64,000 bases of DNA from Allomyces macrogynus ATCC 38327 (GCA_000151295.1 GG745364.1:360323-424322); one strand, 5' to 3'; numbered from the stretch's first letter, positions 1-11,842 are shown. Notes: generated from the sequence alone by a model not told the origin. Program-made: numbers and translations.

Positions 1-1318
1 ACCACGTCGCTAGGGCAGCAACGGCAGCAGTAGCAGCAAAAACAACAAGAGCATGCGGCGGCCGCGCGGAATACCAACCACGTTCGCGCGCTTGCCGCCC
101 ACCTAACCGGCCACTACAGCGCCCCGTTCCTCGTCGACTGGAGCACGAGCAGCACGACCACGACCATGGCGGCACGAGCCGCTGCCGCACCACACCGGCG
201 GCCCGCAGCACGGCGGTGGCGTGCGCGCCAACTTGTCGTGGCCCGTGACCACGTTCCCCACCGACCCGTGAGGTTGGGCCGGCACGCGCCCAGCGTCGAC
301 TGCCAGCGGATGGCCAGACTGGCAACCTTCTCCCGACGCCCTGCTCCCTGGCCCTGCCAACGTCCGCGGCCGTGACGAAGGCATGCGGGACCCCGCCGCT
401 CGTCGCGGCTGCAGCCGCCGGGACCTCGAGTTCTGGCCGGCTCGCTCCGGTGGGAGACCGCGCCACCGCCACCACCACCGCCGCCACCACCACTGCCGCC
501 AGTCCCACCACGACCACCAGCAGCTCTGGCCATTGTCGCCGCCCCTGGGGTCGTTTGACCGGCCGGCGTACCGGCTCCCGTGCTGATCCCAGTACCAGCG
601 CTGGCGTCGCGGTCCGAGTTTGACGCGGCCGTGGAGCGTGGCAGGGGCCCGCGGCGCTGCTGCCGATCTTGCTTGAGCCGCGCACAGATCAATGGTGCGT
701 TCTTCTCTTCGTCTTTGCTCGGAATCCGTTTGGGCGGGGACGTTCTGCTGGGCGGCAGGGGCTCTGTCAGTCGTCGCGATGGCGTTGGACGTGCACGGAA
801 GCAGCATCGGAGGATGCGGCGAGAGGCGTGCGAGTCTTGTTGCGGCCGATCGCGCTGGCACGTGGCAAACGCGAAGACTGCGCCACGCGGCCTGACCACG
901 GCGTGACTTGGACCGCGTTCTGAGCGTACGTTCTACGCGCACGGAATGCGCCACGGTTCGGCGGCCGCCGATGCGGACTTTGGTCGACGGCCCGTCGTGC
1001 CCGCCGCTCCATCGCACGCGCCATCGTCCACGACTCCACCCCACCGACTTGCCACACCGCCCGCCGCCCAGACGCTCGCGCGCGCGCTGCTGCATCGGCT
1101 CCACCACCATCTACCACCAGACTGACTGACCTTGCCCCTGCCCCTGCCCGCTCATCGGCACCCCGCTGCTTGCCGACCCCGCACGCCTGCCCTGCTTGCT
1201 CCTCGCCCCGCGTACCTCTCTTCCTCCCTCCCCTCTTTCCTGACGTCTGCCCAACCTGCCACACGCACGCGCTCGACCTCTCTCTTCTCCACCGCGTCTT
1301 CTCGCACCACCACCCACC
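1..1318. other. Unassigned GC-rich stretch upstream of the PAS-GATA gene
   Basis: No gene is supported here. Several overlapping open frames exist on both strands (for example minus-strand 114-899, with a Gly-run around its middle, and plus-strand 372-623, Thr/Ala-rich). None carries a recognisable domain, and in DNA this GC-rich long stop-free frames arise by chance. The last ~120 bases before 1319 are pyrimidine-rich and look like the 5' leader of the downstream gene. Confidence 0.4.
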
Positions 1319-4033
1319 ATGGCCGCTGCCGTCACCACCGGCGCCAAATTCTCCAGGGTGTTCTCGCTGCTCGACATGGTCGAGGACCTCGTCCTTGCCG
1401 TGGCCGTTAACGGCGTCATCGTCTATGCGTCCAACACGGCCGCCACGGTTTTAGGCACGTCTCACTCGACTGCCACGATCTTCTTTCATTTGCGCATGGT
1501 CCATCTCACGATCCCGGCCTCTCCCCTCATTTCCAGGTCGCGCCGCGCACGAGCTCGCTGGATGCAGTCTCGCCGACCTGACGCACCCGGACGAGGTTGC
1601 ACCGCTCACGTCGTCGCTGCTGCACATTGTGCGGTCGGCGCTCGCTGGCAGTAGTGCCGTAACTGGCGTCCCCGCTGCGGCAGCAGCAGCTGCACAGTCA
1701 CCCGGAAGACAAGAGGCGACCGACGCGCTGTCGGTGCGCCTTGTCGCACGTTTTCGGCGACAGTTGGGCGCGGCCACCGCCGCGGATGCGCTCGAGTACG
1801 TGCCGCTCGACGTGCACCTGCGCCCACTCGTCTTCCCAGCCGTACCACACGGGTACGCGCACGAAGACGCGTCGACTGCGGCTGCTGCCGCGCTATCGGG
1901 AAACGGCGTCGTCCCGCGTGCGTCGGTGCCACTGGCCCTGCTTGTCGCGCGGCCGATGCTGGTGCAACCCGCCGACGCACTCCTCGAGGAACTGCTCGAC
2001 CTGCAACTCGCCAACGTGATGCTGCGCGACCGGCTCGTGCACGCCTACGCCAAGCGGCACCGGCCGATTGGCTCGCTGTCGGTCCTGCGCGAAATGCTCG
2101 TGGATCCAGCGCGTATCCTGCACCAGGCGGCAAATGACGAGGATGCCATGGACGTTGACGCGCCTCCCCCGACGCCGTTCGAGGACCCGCCGACCGACAC
2201 GGACGCTGAGGGCAACGGGAACGCGACGTTACCGTCGCCGACGACCGCTGCCGCAGTGTCGTCGTCAAGTAACACGGCCGCGCACTTCCTGCCGACGGCC
2301 GGGCACGGATCCGGGCTCGCGGGCGTCATCACGCCGTCCGACTTGGTCGACGCGAACTTGATGGCGTCGCGCCGACAGCCCGTCAAGATGCGGCGCGTCC
2401 CGCGCAAGCGGCCCGCCGACGGGTACGGTACGTTCGCGTTGCGTTTGCGAGCCTTTCCCACCCGTTGCTTTCGTGCCGCGCCGACCCCGGGCCGTCCGAG
2501 CGGCGCGCGCAGCGCGCACGTGCTGCTCGTGCGTGCACGATGCATGGCGCAGTTCCTCGTTGTGCACTCCCCACCGTTCCTGTTCTTTACTCACTGTGCG
2601 TCAACTTTTTCCCTCCCTTCTTCCCTCAGTGTGCATGGACTGTGGCACGACATCGAGCCCCGAATGGCGCCGTGGGCCGACCGGCGAAAAGTGTCTCTGC
2701 AACGCCTGCGGGATCCGGTTCGCCAAGCGCAAGAAGAACGACGAGGATGCCGGTGCCACGACGACCACGATAACACCAGCGGGGTCGCCCGCAGTCTCAG
2801 CGAGTGCCGCCGCGGCCGCCGTCGCGGCTGCTGGCCGTGCTCGCGCACGGACGAGCGCCGCGACCCGCGCGCGGTCTCGCGGCCGGAGTTCAGCGCGCAC
2901 ACGGGCCGATGCGATGCCAGTGACACCGACCCGAGCGTCGCCCGCGTTCACGCCAGCCGCGACGGCAGGGTCCCCGCTGGCCGCACCCACAACGACGACG
3001 GCACCCTTCCCGCTCGCGACGGCCCCGCCATCGACGAGCGCGGCACTGTCGGCACCGTCGTCGCACGCGGCGATTGCGGCCGTATGGCCCACCGCGCCGA
3101 TCACGACGACCTCCGCGGTGGCACCGGACACGCGCGATTTCCAGGCTGCGCTCGATGACGGCGCGTGGACCGCCATGGTCGCTGCCGCCGGCGCATCGGC
3201 CATGTTTGCGCCATTCGACGAGATCCCGCCGCCATTTTCAGGCGCGCCGCCGGCCGTCCAATCTGGTCTCAGTGCCGACGCGGCGCGGTTTGCACCGACG
3301 CCGCCATCCTCGGCGTCAGCGACGGCGTCGCGGAGCACGAACGGGTCGAGCAGCCACAGTTCCGGCACGCACCACCACCACTACCACCACCACCATCACG
3401 GGAATGGCACCGCGCGCACGTTTTCGACGGCCACGACGGGACCACCCCCGCCGCCACCTTCGCTCCCGCCGTCGCCGTGGACCAGCGCGTCCCCGTGGCC
3501 CTCAACGGACTCGCCAAGTACCAGCTCGCCCGAATACGTACCGCCGCCGGCCATGGCCCCCGTTGCGCCCGCCGACTCTTGGTGGCCTCCCCCACCCACC
3601 ACCACTTCAACCCCTTGGGCCCTGGGCCCCGGCGCTCGCGCGCGGCCGGGACCCAGCCATGCCCGTCCCTGCAGCCTCCCCTACACCGAGCTTCTTCGCG
3701 ACCGCGTCTGAACGCGGTGCCAGCGCCGGCGGATCGGCCGCACCAGCGCTCCCTCTCCCGCCGTTACCGCCGCTCCCGGCGCCCGCGGATTTACCCGCGT
3801 GGTCGGCGCCGATTCCGTCAGCGACGGCACTCGCGCAGTTGTTGGCGCTCGCGTCCATGTCCCCAGCCGGGAGTGCAGCGCACATGTGGGCGGCATCAGC
3901 CATGTCGCCGTCGCCGCAGGCCGAGGCGAGAGCACGGGGGGCAGCCGCGGCAGCGGATGCGGCGAGGCATGGGGGTGGTGGGTATGGTGAGGACGGCGCG
4001 GGGAGAGGGAGTGCGGGGCGACCAGGTGGATAA
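1319..4033 (+). CDS. PAS domain plus GATA zinc finger regulator, white-collar-2-like
   Basis: Probable transcription factor of the fungal WC-2 type, a blue-light/clock partner of WC-1 in other fungi. Exon 1 is 1319-1454 and starts at an ATG in a CACC context. It encodes the first PAS strands ([16 protein letters not shown]). Exon 2 (1537-2427) completes the PAS core ([14 protein letters not shown]). Exon 3 starts at 2630 with a GATA finger, Cys344-x2-Cys347-x18-Cys366-x2-Cys369, containing SSPEWRRGP and LCNACG and followed by a basic tail. Exons 1-3 give 702 residues to a stop at 3709-3711. A second frame (about 3660-4033) also reads like protein ([13 protein letters not shown]), so a further small intron or an indel near 3520-3675 probably extends the gene to 4033. 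The first intron is GC-AG. The C-terminus is Ala/Pro/His-rich. The PAS-GATA order is seen directly; the light or clock role is inferred from the family. Confidence 0.85.
1455..1536 (+). other. GC-AG intron inside the PAS domain
   Basis: The splice that joins the two halves of the PAS domain in frame (..TVL-G-RAAHEL..) needs a donor at 1455-1456 reading GC within AG|GCACGT, and an acceptor TTCCAG ending at 1536. No GT donor nearby gives the required phase (one base plus two bases making a Gly codon). AG|GC donors with strong flanking match are the known minor class of U2-type introns. Confidence 0.65.
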
Positions 4034-4437
4034 CGACCGCCGTGATTCGATTTTTGTTTGGTTTGTTGCCGCTTCTCCTTGGTGTGCTTTGTTGGGAAAT
4101 TTGGTCGTCCTTGCTCCCCCGGTCTGTGCATGTCTGGAGTTGAGCTCGTTTTTTTTTCGTGATTCCCCTCACCGTTCCTTGGTCCTCTGTGCTCGCATCT
4201 ATCCACGTCCGTCTATATAAACCCCGCCCCACCACTTCTCGTCCCGTCCCCGTGCGCGCCCCAAAGTTGGTTGTTTGGTTCACCCAAAGCGTCTTGATTG
4301 TACCCCTCCTCCCACTGCGGCAACCCCGCGTGGAGCGACAGTCAGTCCCGCAGTCCGCCAGTCAAACCGCCCACCACGGGCCGTTCTCGTTCAATCCTCG
4401 CTCTCTCCCTCTCGACTTGCTTCTCCAACTGCGCTCA

Positions 4438-6231
4438 TCAAACCGACCGCCCGACCGGCCGCGCAGTCATCGGCGCCCGCCGTAACGGCGGCGGGACCAC
4501 ACTGCGCAAGAGCTCATCGAGCTCCTCGCCCGCAGCGTCATCTTCGCGCTTGCGCTTGGTCCCGGCCAACGGCCTCGTCGGCACCGAGACGGCCGCAAGT
4601 GCCGCACGAATGCTGGGGGAACGCGCGACGGCGCACGCCCCGTTCCTCCTGGTGTGGGCCGCCAGGGGGCGGGGACGACCGACACGGGCGCCGCCGTGAC
4701 CGGCGTGACTTCCTCCGCGCGCGCCGTCGGCACTGGCGCCGAACAAGGCGCGGGCGGCTCAAGTCCCACGCCCGCGCCCGTCACCGCCGCCCACCAGCCC
4801 GCGAAGACCGCCGCGTCCACACCGTCCGCATCGAGCGCAGCGAGCGCGGCCACCGTGCCCGCGACATCGAGACTCGCGAGTGCGGCCGTCGCGACCGCCG
4901 TCGCGTCAATCACTGCCGGCTCAGGTGCCGGAAGTCGTAGTAGTTGGGACGTAGCGGCGTGCCGAGCGGCGGCATGCTGCATCCGCGCAGAAGTTCGGCG
5001 AGCCCGTCGTCGTCGTCGTCGTCTTCGGCAAACGTGCTGGGGAGGGACGCGGCGCCGCGCTTGCCGAGTGGGTGGGGCGGCAGAGGGATAAAGAGAGGGA
5101 GGTGCCGTGCCCCGAGTCGTGCGACCGGCATTTCGCGGACGCGCGGGCGCGAGGCCGCGGACGGCTCGTACGCGTGCTGATTGAGTGGGGCGGCGCAGNN
5201 NNNNNNNNNNNNNNNNNNNNNNNNNNNNNNNNNNNNNNNNNNNNNNNNNNNNNNNNNNNNNNNNNNNNNNNNNNNNNNNNNNNNNNNNNNNNNNNNNNNN
5301 NNNNNNNNNNNNNNNNNNNNNNNNNNNNNNNNNNNNNNNNNNNNNNNNNNNNNNNNNNNNNNNNNNNNNNNNNNNNNNNNNNNNNNNNNNNNNNNNNNNN
5401 NNNNNNNNNNNNNNNNNNNNNNNNNNNNNNNNNNNNNNNNNNNNNNNNNNNNNNNNNNNNNNNNNNNNNNNNNNNNNNNNNNNNNNNNNNNNNNNNNNNN
5501 NNNNNNNNNNNNNNNNNNNNNNNNNNNNNNNNNNNNNNNNNNNNNNNNNNNNNNNNNNNNNNNNNNNNNNNNNNNNNNNNNNNNNNNNNNNNNNNNNNNN
5601 NNNNNNNNNNNNNNNNNNNNNNNNNNNNNNNNNNNNNNNNNNNNNNNNNNNNNNNNNNNNNNNNNNNNNNNNNNNNNNNNNNNNNNNNNNNNNNNNNNNN
5701 NNNNNNNNNNNNNNNNNNNNNNNNNNNNNNNNNNNNNNNNNNNNNNNNNNNNNNNNNNNNNNNNNNNNNNNNNNNNNNNNNNNNNNNNNNNNNNNNNNNN
5801 NNNNNNNNNNNNNNNNNNNNNNNNNNNNNNNNNNNNNCGCGTCGACGCACCTCGAAGCCACGTTCGCGTGGTGCGCGTGGTCCGCGTGGTGCGCGTGCGC
5901 CTGTGCCGTCGTCGTCGGCTCCCCATACGCCGCGTACGCCATCCCCTGCTGCGTCGGCGTCGGCGTCTGGTGCGGCGGCAACCACGCGCCCCACGTCTGC
6001 GCCCACCGCGCGTCGACGCGGTGCATGAGCGCCGCGGGCGGCGCCGACGTGACCGTCTGTGGCGGGTACCAGCTGTAGGCCGGCGGGTAGGAGTGCGCCG
6101 GTTGCGGTACTGCGGGCGCGAGGACGGAGGCGGTCGGGAACGCGTCGCGCGGAGATGTGGCGGCGGTAGCGGTGACCCGGCGCGACGACATGGTGGTGGC
6201 GGATCGGAGACGACTAGGGGGGTCGGCGGGC
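4438..6231 (-). CDS. Unrecognised low-complexity protein, interrupted by an assembly gap
   Basis: No family recognised. The likely start is the ATG at 6231 (MPADPP) or 6191 (MSSRR). The N-terminal part is Ala/Pro/Tyr-rich and then His/Ala-rich (AQAHAHHADHAHHAN) up to the N gap. Below the gap a protein-like frame contains an acidic run (AEDDDDDD) and ends NYYDFRHL near 4920. Further coding-like frames follow, ending with KRKREDD (a plausible nuclear localisation signal) and GEELDELLRSV before the stop at 4438. The changes of frame mean at least one intron or indel that I could not fix. A nuclear protein is possible from the basic cluster, but no function is assigned. Confidence 0.45.
5199..5837. 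other. Assembly gap (639 N)
   Basis: Run of N from 5199 to 5837 inside the unrecognised minus-strand gene. The right flank encodes a His/Ala-rich repeat, so a simple-sequence stretch may have blocked assembly. The true length may differ from 639. Confidence 0.99.
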
Positions 6232-6990
6232 ATCGCGGTGAGAATGGTGGAGGGGGATGGGATGGTGTGAATGAGGGACGAACCAATGAGGAATTGAAGG
6301 ATCCGGGCACCGACAAGGGCCGCGACGCGATCTGGCAAGGATCGCGAGGGATCGTTGGTGCGCAGGAACGAGCGGTGGAAGGACAATAATGACACGCTGG
6401 TGATTGGCGCGGCTGCGTCGCCGAGTGCGATCCGGACGGCGGATGGCTGAGGCCGAGCGGGGATGGCGGGATCAGATCAAAGTCGGTGGGCGAGTCGTGA
6501 TTGGAAGGGGGCAGGTGCGTAAGATAGCGGGAGCAGAGGAGCGGAGGTGGGGCTGGCTGGGTGGCGCCGCTGGCTCGTGGGCCCCCCGGGAGGCCGACGT
6601 GCGCAAGCTTGGGCCATGGGCAGCGCATTGCAGCGACTTGGGCGCCGTGGGCCATGGCGCTCCGCGCGCGAGCGAGGCAGCCGGCACTGACCCAGCGTGC
6701 TCCTCAACGAGGCAGACAACGGCTCGCGGCGGTCGACAGGCACGGCGTCTCGAGCTAGCACGTGGATTTCGCATGCAAGTGCGAGACGCCAGATGTGAGA
6801 GACGCGCAGGTTTTCGCGTCTTGCTGTCGCACCATGTTGCGCAGCGGCCGCCGCGCCTCGTCTGGCCAGGAACCGTCGCGGCGCGCACGTCGAGGATGTG
6901 GAGGCTTCGTTGTGCCGCACCGTCGACGCGGTCTCGGCCCGCCGCCGAGCGCCCATGAGCCGCCTTCAACCATCCGCATACCGTCCGATA
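6232..6990. other. Intergenic, no gene seen
   Basis: Promoter-side region of the minus-strand gene ending at 6231 and downstream flank of the ARF-like gene. Open frames are short or antisense, without domain similarity. Confidence 0.5.
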
Positions 6991-7790
6991 TCACATAAGC
7001 GCCGTCATGTTCCCCCCAAAAAGCACCTTTCCCATGCTTCGCTCCTTGTCGCCCAACACCGCCGCGAGCCACGCCATCCCCTTCTCGAGCCCCTCGCCCG
7101 TCACTGCGCTCGCTGCCTGCACATGCACCAGCTGCTTGAGCTTCCCCACCTCAAGCCGGTCGGCAATCACAGCCGCCAATGCGTCGGGCTTGTCCTGCTT
7201 GTTGGCCAGAACGAGCACCGCCACGTCGCGCAAGTCGTTGTCGCCGCAGACTCGCGCCAAGACGTCGCGCGCCTCGTCCATGCGCGTCACGTCGGTCGAG
7301 TCGACAATAAACAGAATGGCAGACGTTTTCTCGTAGTCTACATGCGGCAGGCGGCTGGTGAGCAAACAGCGTCGATGCGACGTTAGCGAGCAAGGATGGC
7401 GTATGCAACGTACAGTGTCGATACAGCGGCACGATTTGCGACTGGTATCCAACGTCCCAGATGGTGAATGATACGAGGCCGCACTGAACGACCCTGTGGT
7501 GCAGGGCGTGCGCGCGTCAGTGGAACCGGTCGTGGTGGGCGACGGTACAAGGCACAAGTACGAACTCGAAGTTGAATCCTAGAAAGACATGAACGATACC
7601 GCCGTCAAATCAGGGTGAAGACTAACGACACAAAGACGATACCAACCAATGGTCGCAATCGTCGTCACAACCTCGCCCGACTTGAGCTGGTACAAAATCG
7701 TCGTTTTGAGTCGAGTCCGACCATGAGCACCCGTGTCTCCTCTTTCCGGCCCGAAAAGACCGATCGGAGCCCGGAAATTAATTGGCCCAT
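6991..7790 (-). CDS. ARF-family small GTPase with a damaged P-loop
   Basis: ADP-ribosylation-factor-type GTPase, normally a membrane-traffic switch. It starts at 7790 with MGQLISGL, keeping Gly2 for myristoylation. Exon 1 runs to 7647; an intron spans 7579-7646; the next exons carry GFNFEF, SFTIWDVGYQ and PLYRH. An intron with donor GTACGT precedes YEKTSAILFIVDST. The G4 motif NKQD and a G5-like SAVTGEGL are intact, and the stop is at 6991. Two oddities stand out. First, after VLMVGLD the sequence goes to TTILYQLKSGEV only after a frame change: about 7 bases that should encode the rest of GxxxxGKT are absent near 7706-7712. Second, G3 reads DVGYQ instead of DVGGQ. Everything else is conserved, so this is either a recent pseudogene, a nucleotide-binding-defective paralogue, or a local sequence error. 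Confidence 0.75.
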
Positions 7791-8389
7791 GTCGGCGGTC
7801 AGTAATTGTAGAGCGTGCAGGAGCGTGCAGGAGCGCTGGCGCTGACGTGACTGGAGTTCTGAGTGGAGCGAAATGTCCAGCCAGTTTCGCTCGTCATTTC
7901 GCCAAGGGCAGCAGCCTTTTGAGATGCTTGAACGGATTGCGGCAGGACATGGCGAGTTTGCAAAATCCTGTTCGAGATGACCTGGCGATTGGTGTGCGTC
8001 GCATCGTGCCAACTGCCTGCTCATTTCGTGAAGCCTTGACCCGCCCTGTTGGGCAGGTCCACAACCAGCCACAAGGCCAGCCAAGCTCAAGGGCAGACCG
8101 GACTGAGACGGCGACGCATTCCAGGTCGCAACAATCATGATGGCAACCAACGTTAATGTCCACATGAAGCTGTGTGTATGGAATACAAATATACCCGGGG
8201 ACTCGGGGAGGGCCAGTGAAAGAAACTGTGCACAAACCAAACGCCAAGCAACCACAAAAAAACCCGTCGGCGTACTCCATCGCCGCCAAAGTTGTTTGCA
8301 AGCCAAGAAAAGACACAACACTACACAAACTTAAAAACATAAATGCACATCTATCACGACCACCGACGCTCGACCGGCCAGCCGTTCAC
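7791..8389. other. Intergenic, no gene seen
   Basis: Upstream flank of the ARF-like gene. It holds a small direct repeat of GAGCGTGCAG near 7812-7834 but no supported gene. Confidence 0.4.
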
Positions 8390-8690
8390 TCACTCGAGCA
8401 CGACCACCCCACTCGGGTCGCGCTGGAACGTGCGGAACGCCGAGACGACCGACACCTGCGCGCGCGTTTTCCGAATATCCGCTTCCCAATGCACGTGCGC
8501 GGCCCGCGAAATCGGCGCGGGCGCCGCACCCGACGCCAACGCGATCGAGGCGCCCGGCGTCGGTGCCTTGGCATCAAACGACACCGGGCCGACGCGTTTG
8601 AGTCAGACACCACGACATTCCCGTCCTGCGTCAAGCTGCTCCACTCTGTCAGTCTTTGCTCCTCTGGCTCAACGCCGGCCGACAACGCGC
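8390..8690 (-). CDS. Possible 3' coding fragment, unrecognised
   Basis: Two adjacent minus-strand frames look protein-like. One reads EEQRLTEWSSLTQDGNVVV around 8690-8610. The second begins VSFDAKAPTPGASI around 8587 and ends DPSGVVVLE with a stop at 8390. Moving from one to the other needs a one-base shift near 8590. No upstream exon was found between 8700 and 9300 and no domain is recognised, so this could be a gene remnant or chance coding. Low confidence. Confidence 0.25.
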
Positions 8691-9606
8691 GACCCTGATT
8701 TGTACTCCTGCCCTGGTTGTTGCTTGGCCCAGCATCAATTCGGCCACACCCTTTGCCCAGGCGCAGCTTAATGATTCTTCAAGGCTCGCCCCTGCGGCCA
8801 TGACAGCAACAACGCTCCTTCAGCAGCAGGACCGTGGATTGCAGAATCCACAAACTTGCCACCAAGCCCATCAAATCAGCTCATGAGTCTTCTTTCATCG
8901 AGACCGCCTGCCCATGCTCCAGTTGCGCCAGTTTTTGCATGATGCTAGCGCTGATCACATCAAGGAGTGCACACGGCCCTTTTTTCATGAAGCGACCCAA
9001 TACGACGCAACCGTAGTCATTTGTACGCTTCATTTTGCCCTGGTCCCTCCAGCGGTCTCATCCCAGACTCACTTGCCAAGTGGTGGAGGGACGTGAACGC
9101 GTTGCTCAAAGCCAAGGTCAAGCTCCTTGTGCTCTGAGACTAATGAGATGCTCGGCAACCACAAGCGGCACGAGTCTGACTGCATGCGGTTACAGCACTC
9201 GACGTGTAGCAAGGGCAAGTTGAAAGGGTCGGCGTGGCACCAGGACCGGATGGAGCGGAAGCAAAGAGTACGACGCGTGGTAAGGAGAACTGGACAAGGG
9301 CCGCGTACACACGAATGAGTCGTGGGTGCTCCTGTCGCTGCTTGCACTGTTTGCCGCGTTCCGGTGACTAGCGAGCGTCACAGGGTGGAGAAGGTGCGTG
9401 ATGCTGAGCGCGTCCGGGATCTAAATACAAGTTTTGCGTTTCTGTCGATAATGGAGGGAGCGATGGGCGAGGCTCAGCAAAAAGTGTCCAAGCCATGTCC
9501 ACAGCTTGGACCAGCGCCACCATCGCCAGCCACGTCGTGGCCCCGCTCCCCACTCATCTGGTCGCCTCCTCGCGCGCGCTCACTTGGCGCATTGTGTTCG
9601 CCGACC
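8691..9606. other. Intergenic, no gene seen
   Basis: Flank upstream of the ankyrin-repeat gene. The frame of that gene stays open back to 9322, so an earlier start (for example ATG at 9451) cannot be excluded. A copy of the GGTGGAGAAGG motif lies at 9384-9394. Confidence 0.4.
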
Positions 9607-11842
9607 ATGCTTCCGCACCATTTCCAAGCCGGCGGCTTGGCCGCTGGCCCGCCGTCGGTGGACCTTGAAGACATTTTCGACTTGGAAGGGGCCGCCGACG
9701 ATACCTCGGCCGCGACGACGCCTTCGGCACCCGCTCCCGTCCATCTCCACCCGGCTGCACCTCCCCCTCAGCGATCGGTCGCTCCTGCTCCCGGACCTCA
9801 CTCTTCGATTACACCCTTTGGCACCGCGCCGGCTGTCCCGCCCGGCCCGACGCCCGCGTCCTCGGCGCAGCAGTTTCCCGCTCGTACCACGGCTGCTTCG
9901 TACCTGCCCAGGATGCAGCTGCCGTTTGGCAACACGTCCCTCCTCCCGACCGGATCGCCCGCGGCCGCATTAACGGCGACCGCGTCGACGAAGAGCCCGG
10001 TTGCAAGCGATGCGTCTCAAGAGGCGTTACTCAGGGCGTTACACATGTTGGCGAACGCGCAGTCGGTCGCGAACGCGGCTGCATTTACGCCGTCCTCGCC
10101 ACCGCCGGCCCCAGTCGGTGCCGAGACCACGACGTCGCCGCTCGACCAACTGATGCAGGTGCTCGAGCAAGCGCAATTCATGGTTGGACAGCTCGCGGCG
10201 GCCACGACGGTTCATCCCGCTTCTCCGATCCAAGCCATTGCCCCGTTGCCGCGTGCGCTCAAGTATGCGCTGGTCACGGCCGCGACTCTCAAGTTTGACG
10301 AGACGTTCGCCGATGCGCGCAATGCCGCAGCGTTCGTGGGCGGCAAGTCCTCGTGGCGCGAGTGGACCGTGACCATGCAGGATCCGCCGACTTCCAAGCG
10401 CCGGCGCGCCGAGACTGACGCTGCAGATGCGCCCGCGACCGACGACACGACGCCCTTTTGCGTGCTCCACCTGCACGTCTTGCTCGACGGCGCCAACAAC
10501 CAGCCGCTCAAACCGAAGCCCGACACGATTGTGCGCATGCACGTCAAGATTGAGCTCGAGACGCTCAAGCGGCCTAACGTGCCGACTGAGACGGTATTTG
10601 ACGACTGGCACGCGTTCACGGCGAGGCCCGACGTCGTGTTGCCCGTGCGGTTCACGCGCGTGCTGATGAAGTCGGACAGTCATCGCAAGAGCCGGCTCAA
10701 GATCACGCTTACGCCTGTGGGTAGCGAGCCGATAGTCGTGGCGGGGAGTACGTACTGGGTTCACTGAATGTGGTAAATCTGGTTTTGATCTGACGCGTTT
10801 TGTTGTTGCCGAATAGTGCCTGGGACCATTTTGTGCCAGTCGCGACGCACAAGCGACCGCAACAGATCCAAGCAGACCGCTGACTGCCCGCCCGCGGCCG
10901 CTTCCTCCTTGCCCTCTGTTCCCGCGCCGCCCACGCCCACCCCTGTCGGCCAAAAGTCCAAGAAACGCACCGCCGGCCAATTGAACGCCTCGTCAACCGA
11001 CCCGCTCACCACAATCTCTGAGGAACTGGTCGAGGACGTGCGCGGACTGATTTTCAGTGGTGGCGCCGTCGCTGAAATTCGCAGGATTCTCGGCCACTAC
11101 ACGGTTCCCTATGACGTGCGGCACGACCTGCTCGAAACGGTCCTGCGCGTGCATTTGGTCACAAACGCGCACGCACCGCGTGGGCCCTGGTCGGTGGCTG
11201 AGTTTGAGTCTGTCGTGAAGTGGCTGAGCGACGCGCCGGGCAAGTCGGTCTGGACGGGTACGTGGTGGCAGGAGGTTCGTGAGCGGGATCGCCACGGGGT
11301 TCTGACGGTTGGTTGCGTTTCGGATCGTAGACCACATGCTCGTACACGACATCGCGCAACGGTGCTTTGACCGCGACCAGCTGCACGCGATTTTCTCGCC
11401 GCTCCTGGTGGCGACCTCATCACCGTCCTCGTCCACCACGGCCACACCCGCCAATGCCGCGGCCACGGCGCTGCAGCTCGCACTCGTTACTCCCGACAAG
11501 GACGGGCACACGCCCGCCCACCGCGCGGCGTATTGCGTGAACGACGAGTTCCTGGTCCTCGTTGGGCGCGTCTACCCGGTAGCGCTCGTGCAACTGAATG
11601 CCGCGACTAAGCGGTCGTTCCTGCACAGTATGGCTGGGCGCGACGGTGCGGCCGCGGCGCTCTTGCGATTGCGCGATGAGTTGCCGCCGGAGATCATGGA
11701 GCAGGCCGTCCGCGCCGTCGACACGTACGGGAGCACGCCGCTCGCGATGGCCAAGTACCATGCCGAGGTCAAGAATCGCAGGGAGGTGCAGCCGACGGTC
11801 GCCGTGCTGTGCGAGATGGTCGAGGCGATGCAGGTCGCGTAG
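9607..11842 (+). CDS. Ankyrin-repeat protein with an unrecognised N-terminal domain
   Basis: Two neighbouring open frames join into one gene through well-formed introns. Exon 1 is 9607-10747, intron 10748-10816 (donor GTACGT, acceptor ATAG, 69 bp). Exon 2 is 10817-11257, intron 11258-11330 (donor GTACGT), and exon 3 is 11331-11842. The total is 697 residues and closes exactly in frame. The start chosen is ATG 9607 (GACCATG); ATG 9451 is possible. The N-terminus is Pro/Ala-rich with an acidic patch (VDLEDIFDLEGAADD). A conserved-looking middle follows (FCVLHLHVLLDGANN, VVLPVRFTRVLMKSD) with a basic KRRR cluster. The C-terminus has ankyrin-type units (DKDGHTPAHRAAY, DTYGSTPLAMAKYH). The layout recalls fungal regulators with a DNA-binding or IPT-like region followed by ankyrins, but I cannot name the family. 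Confidence 0.7.

Noticed and set aside
103..1110. 335-codon minus-strand frame
   Set aside because: Arg/Gly-rich chance frame in very GC-rich DNA, with competing frames of similar length on both strands.
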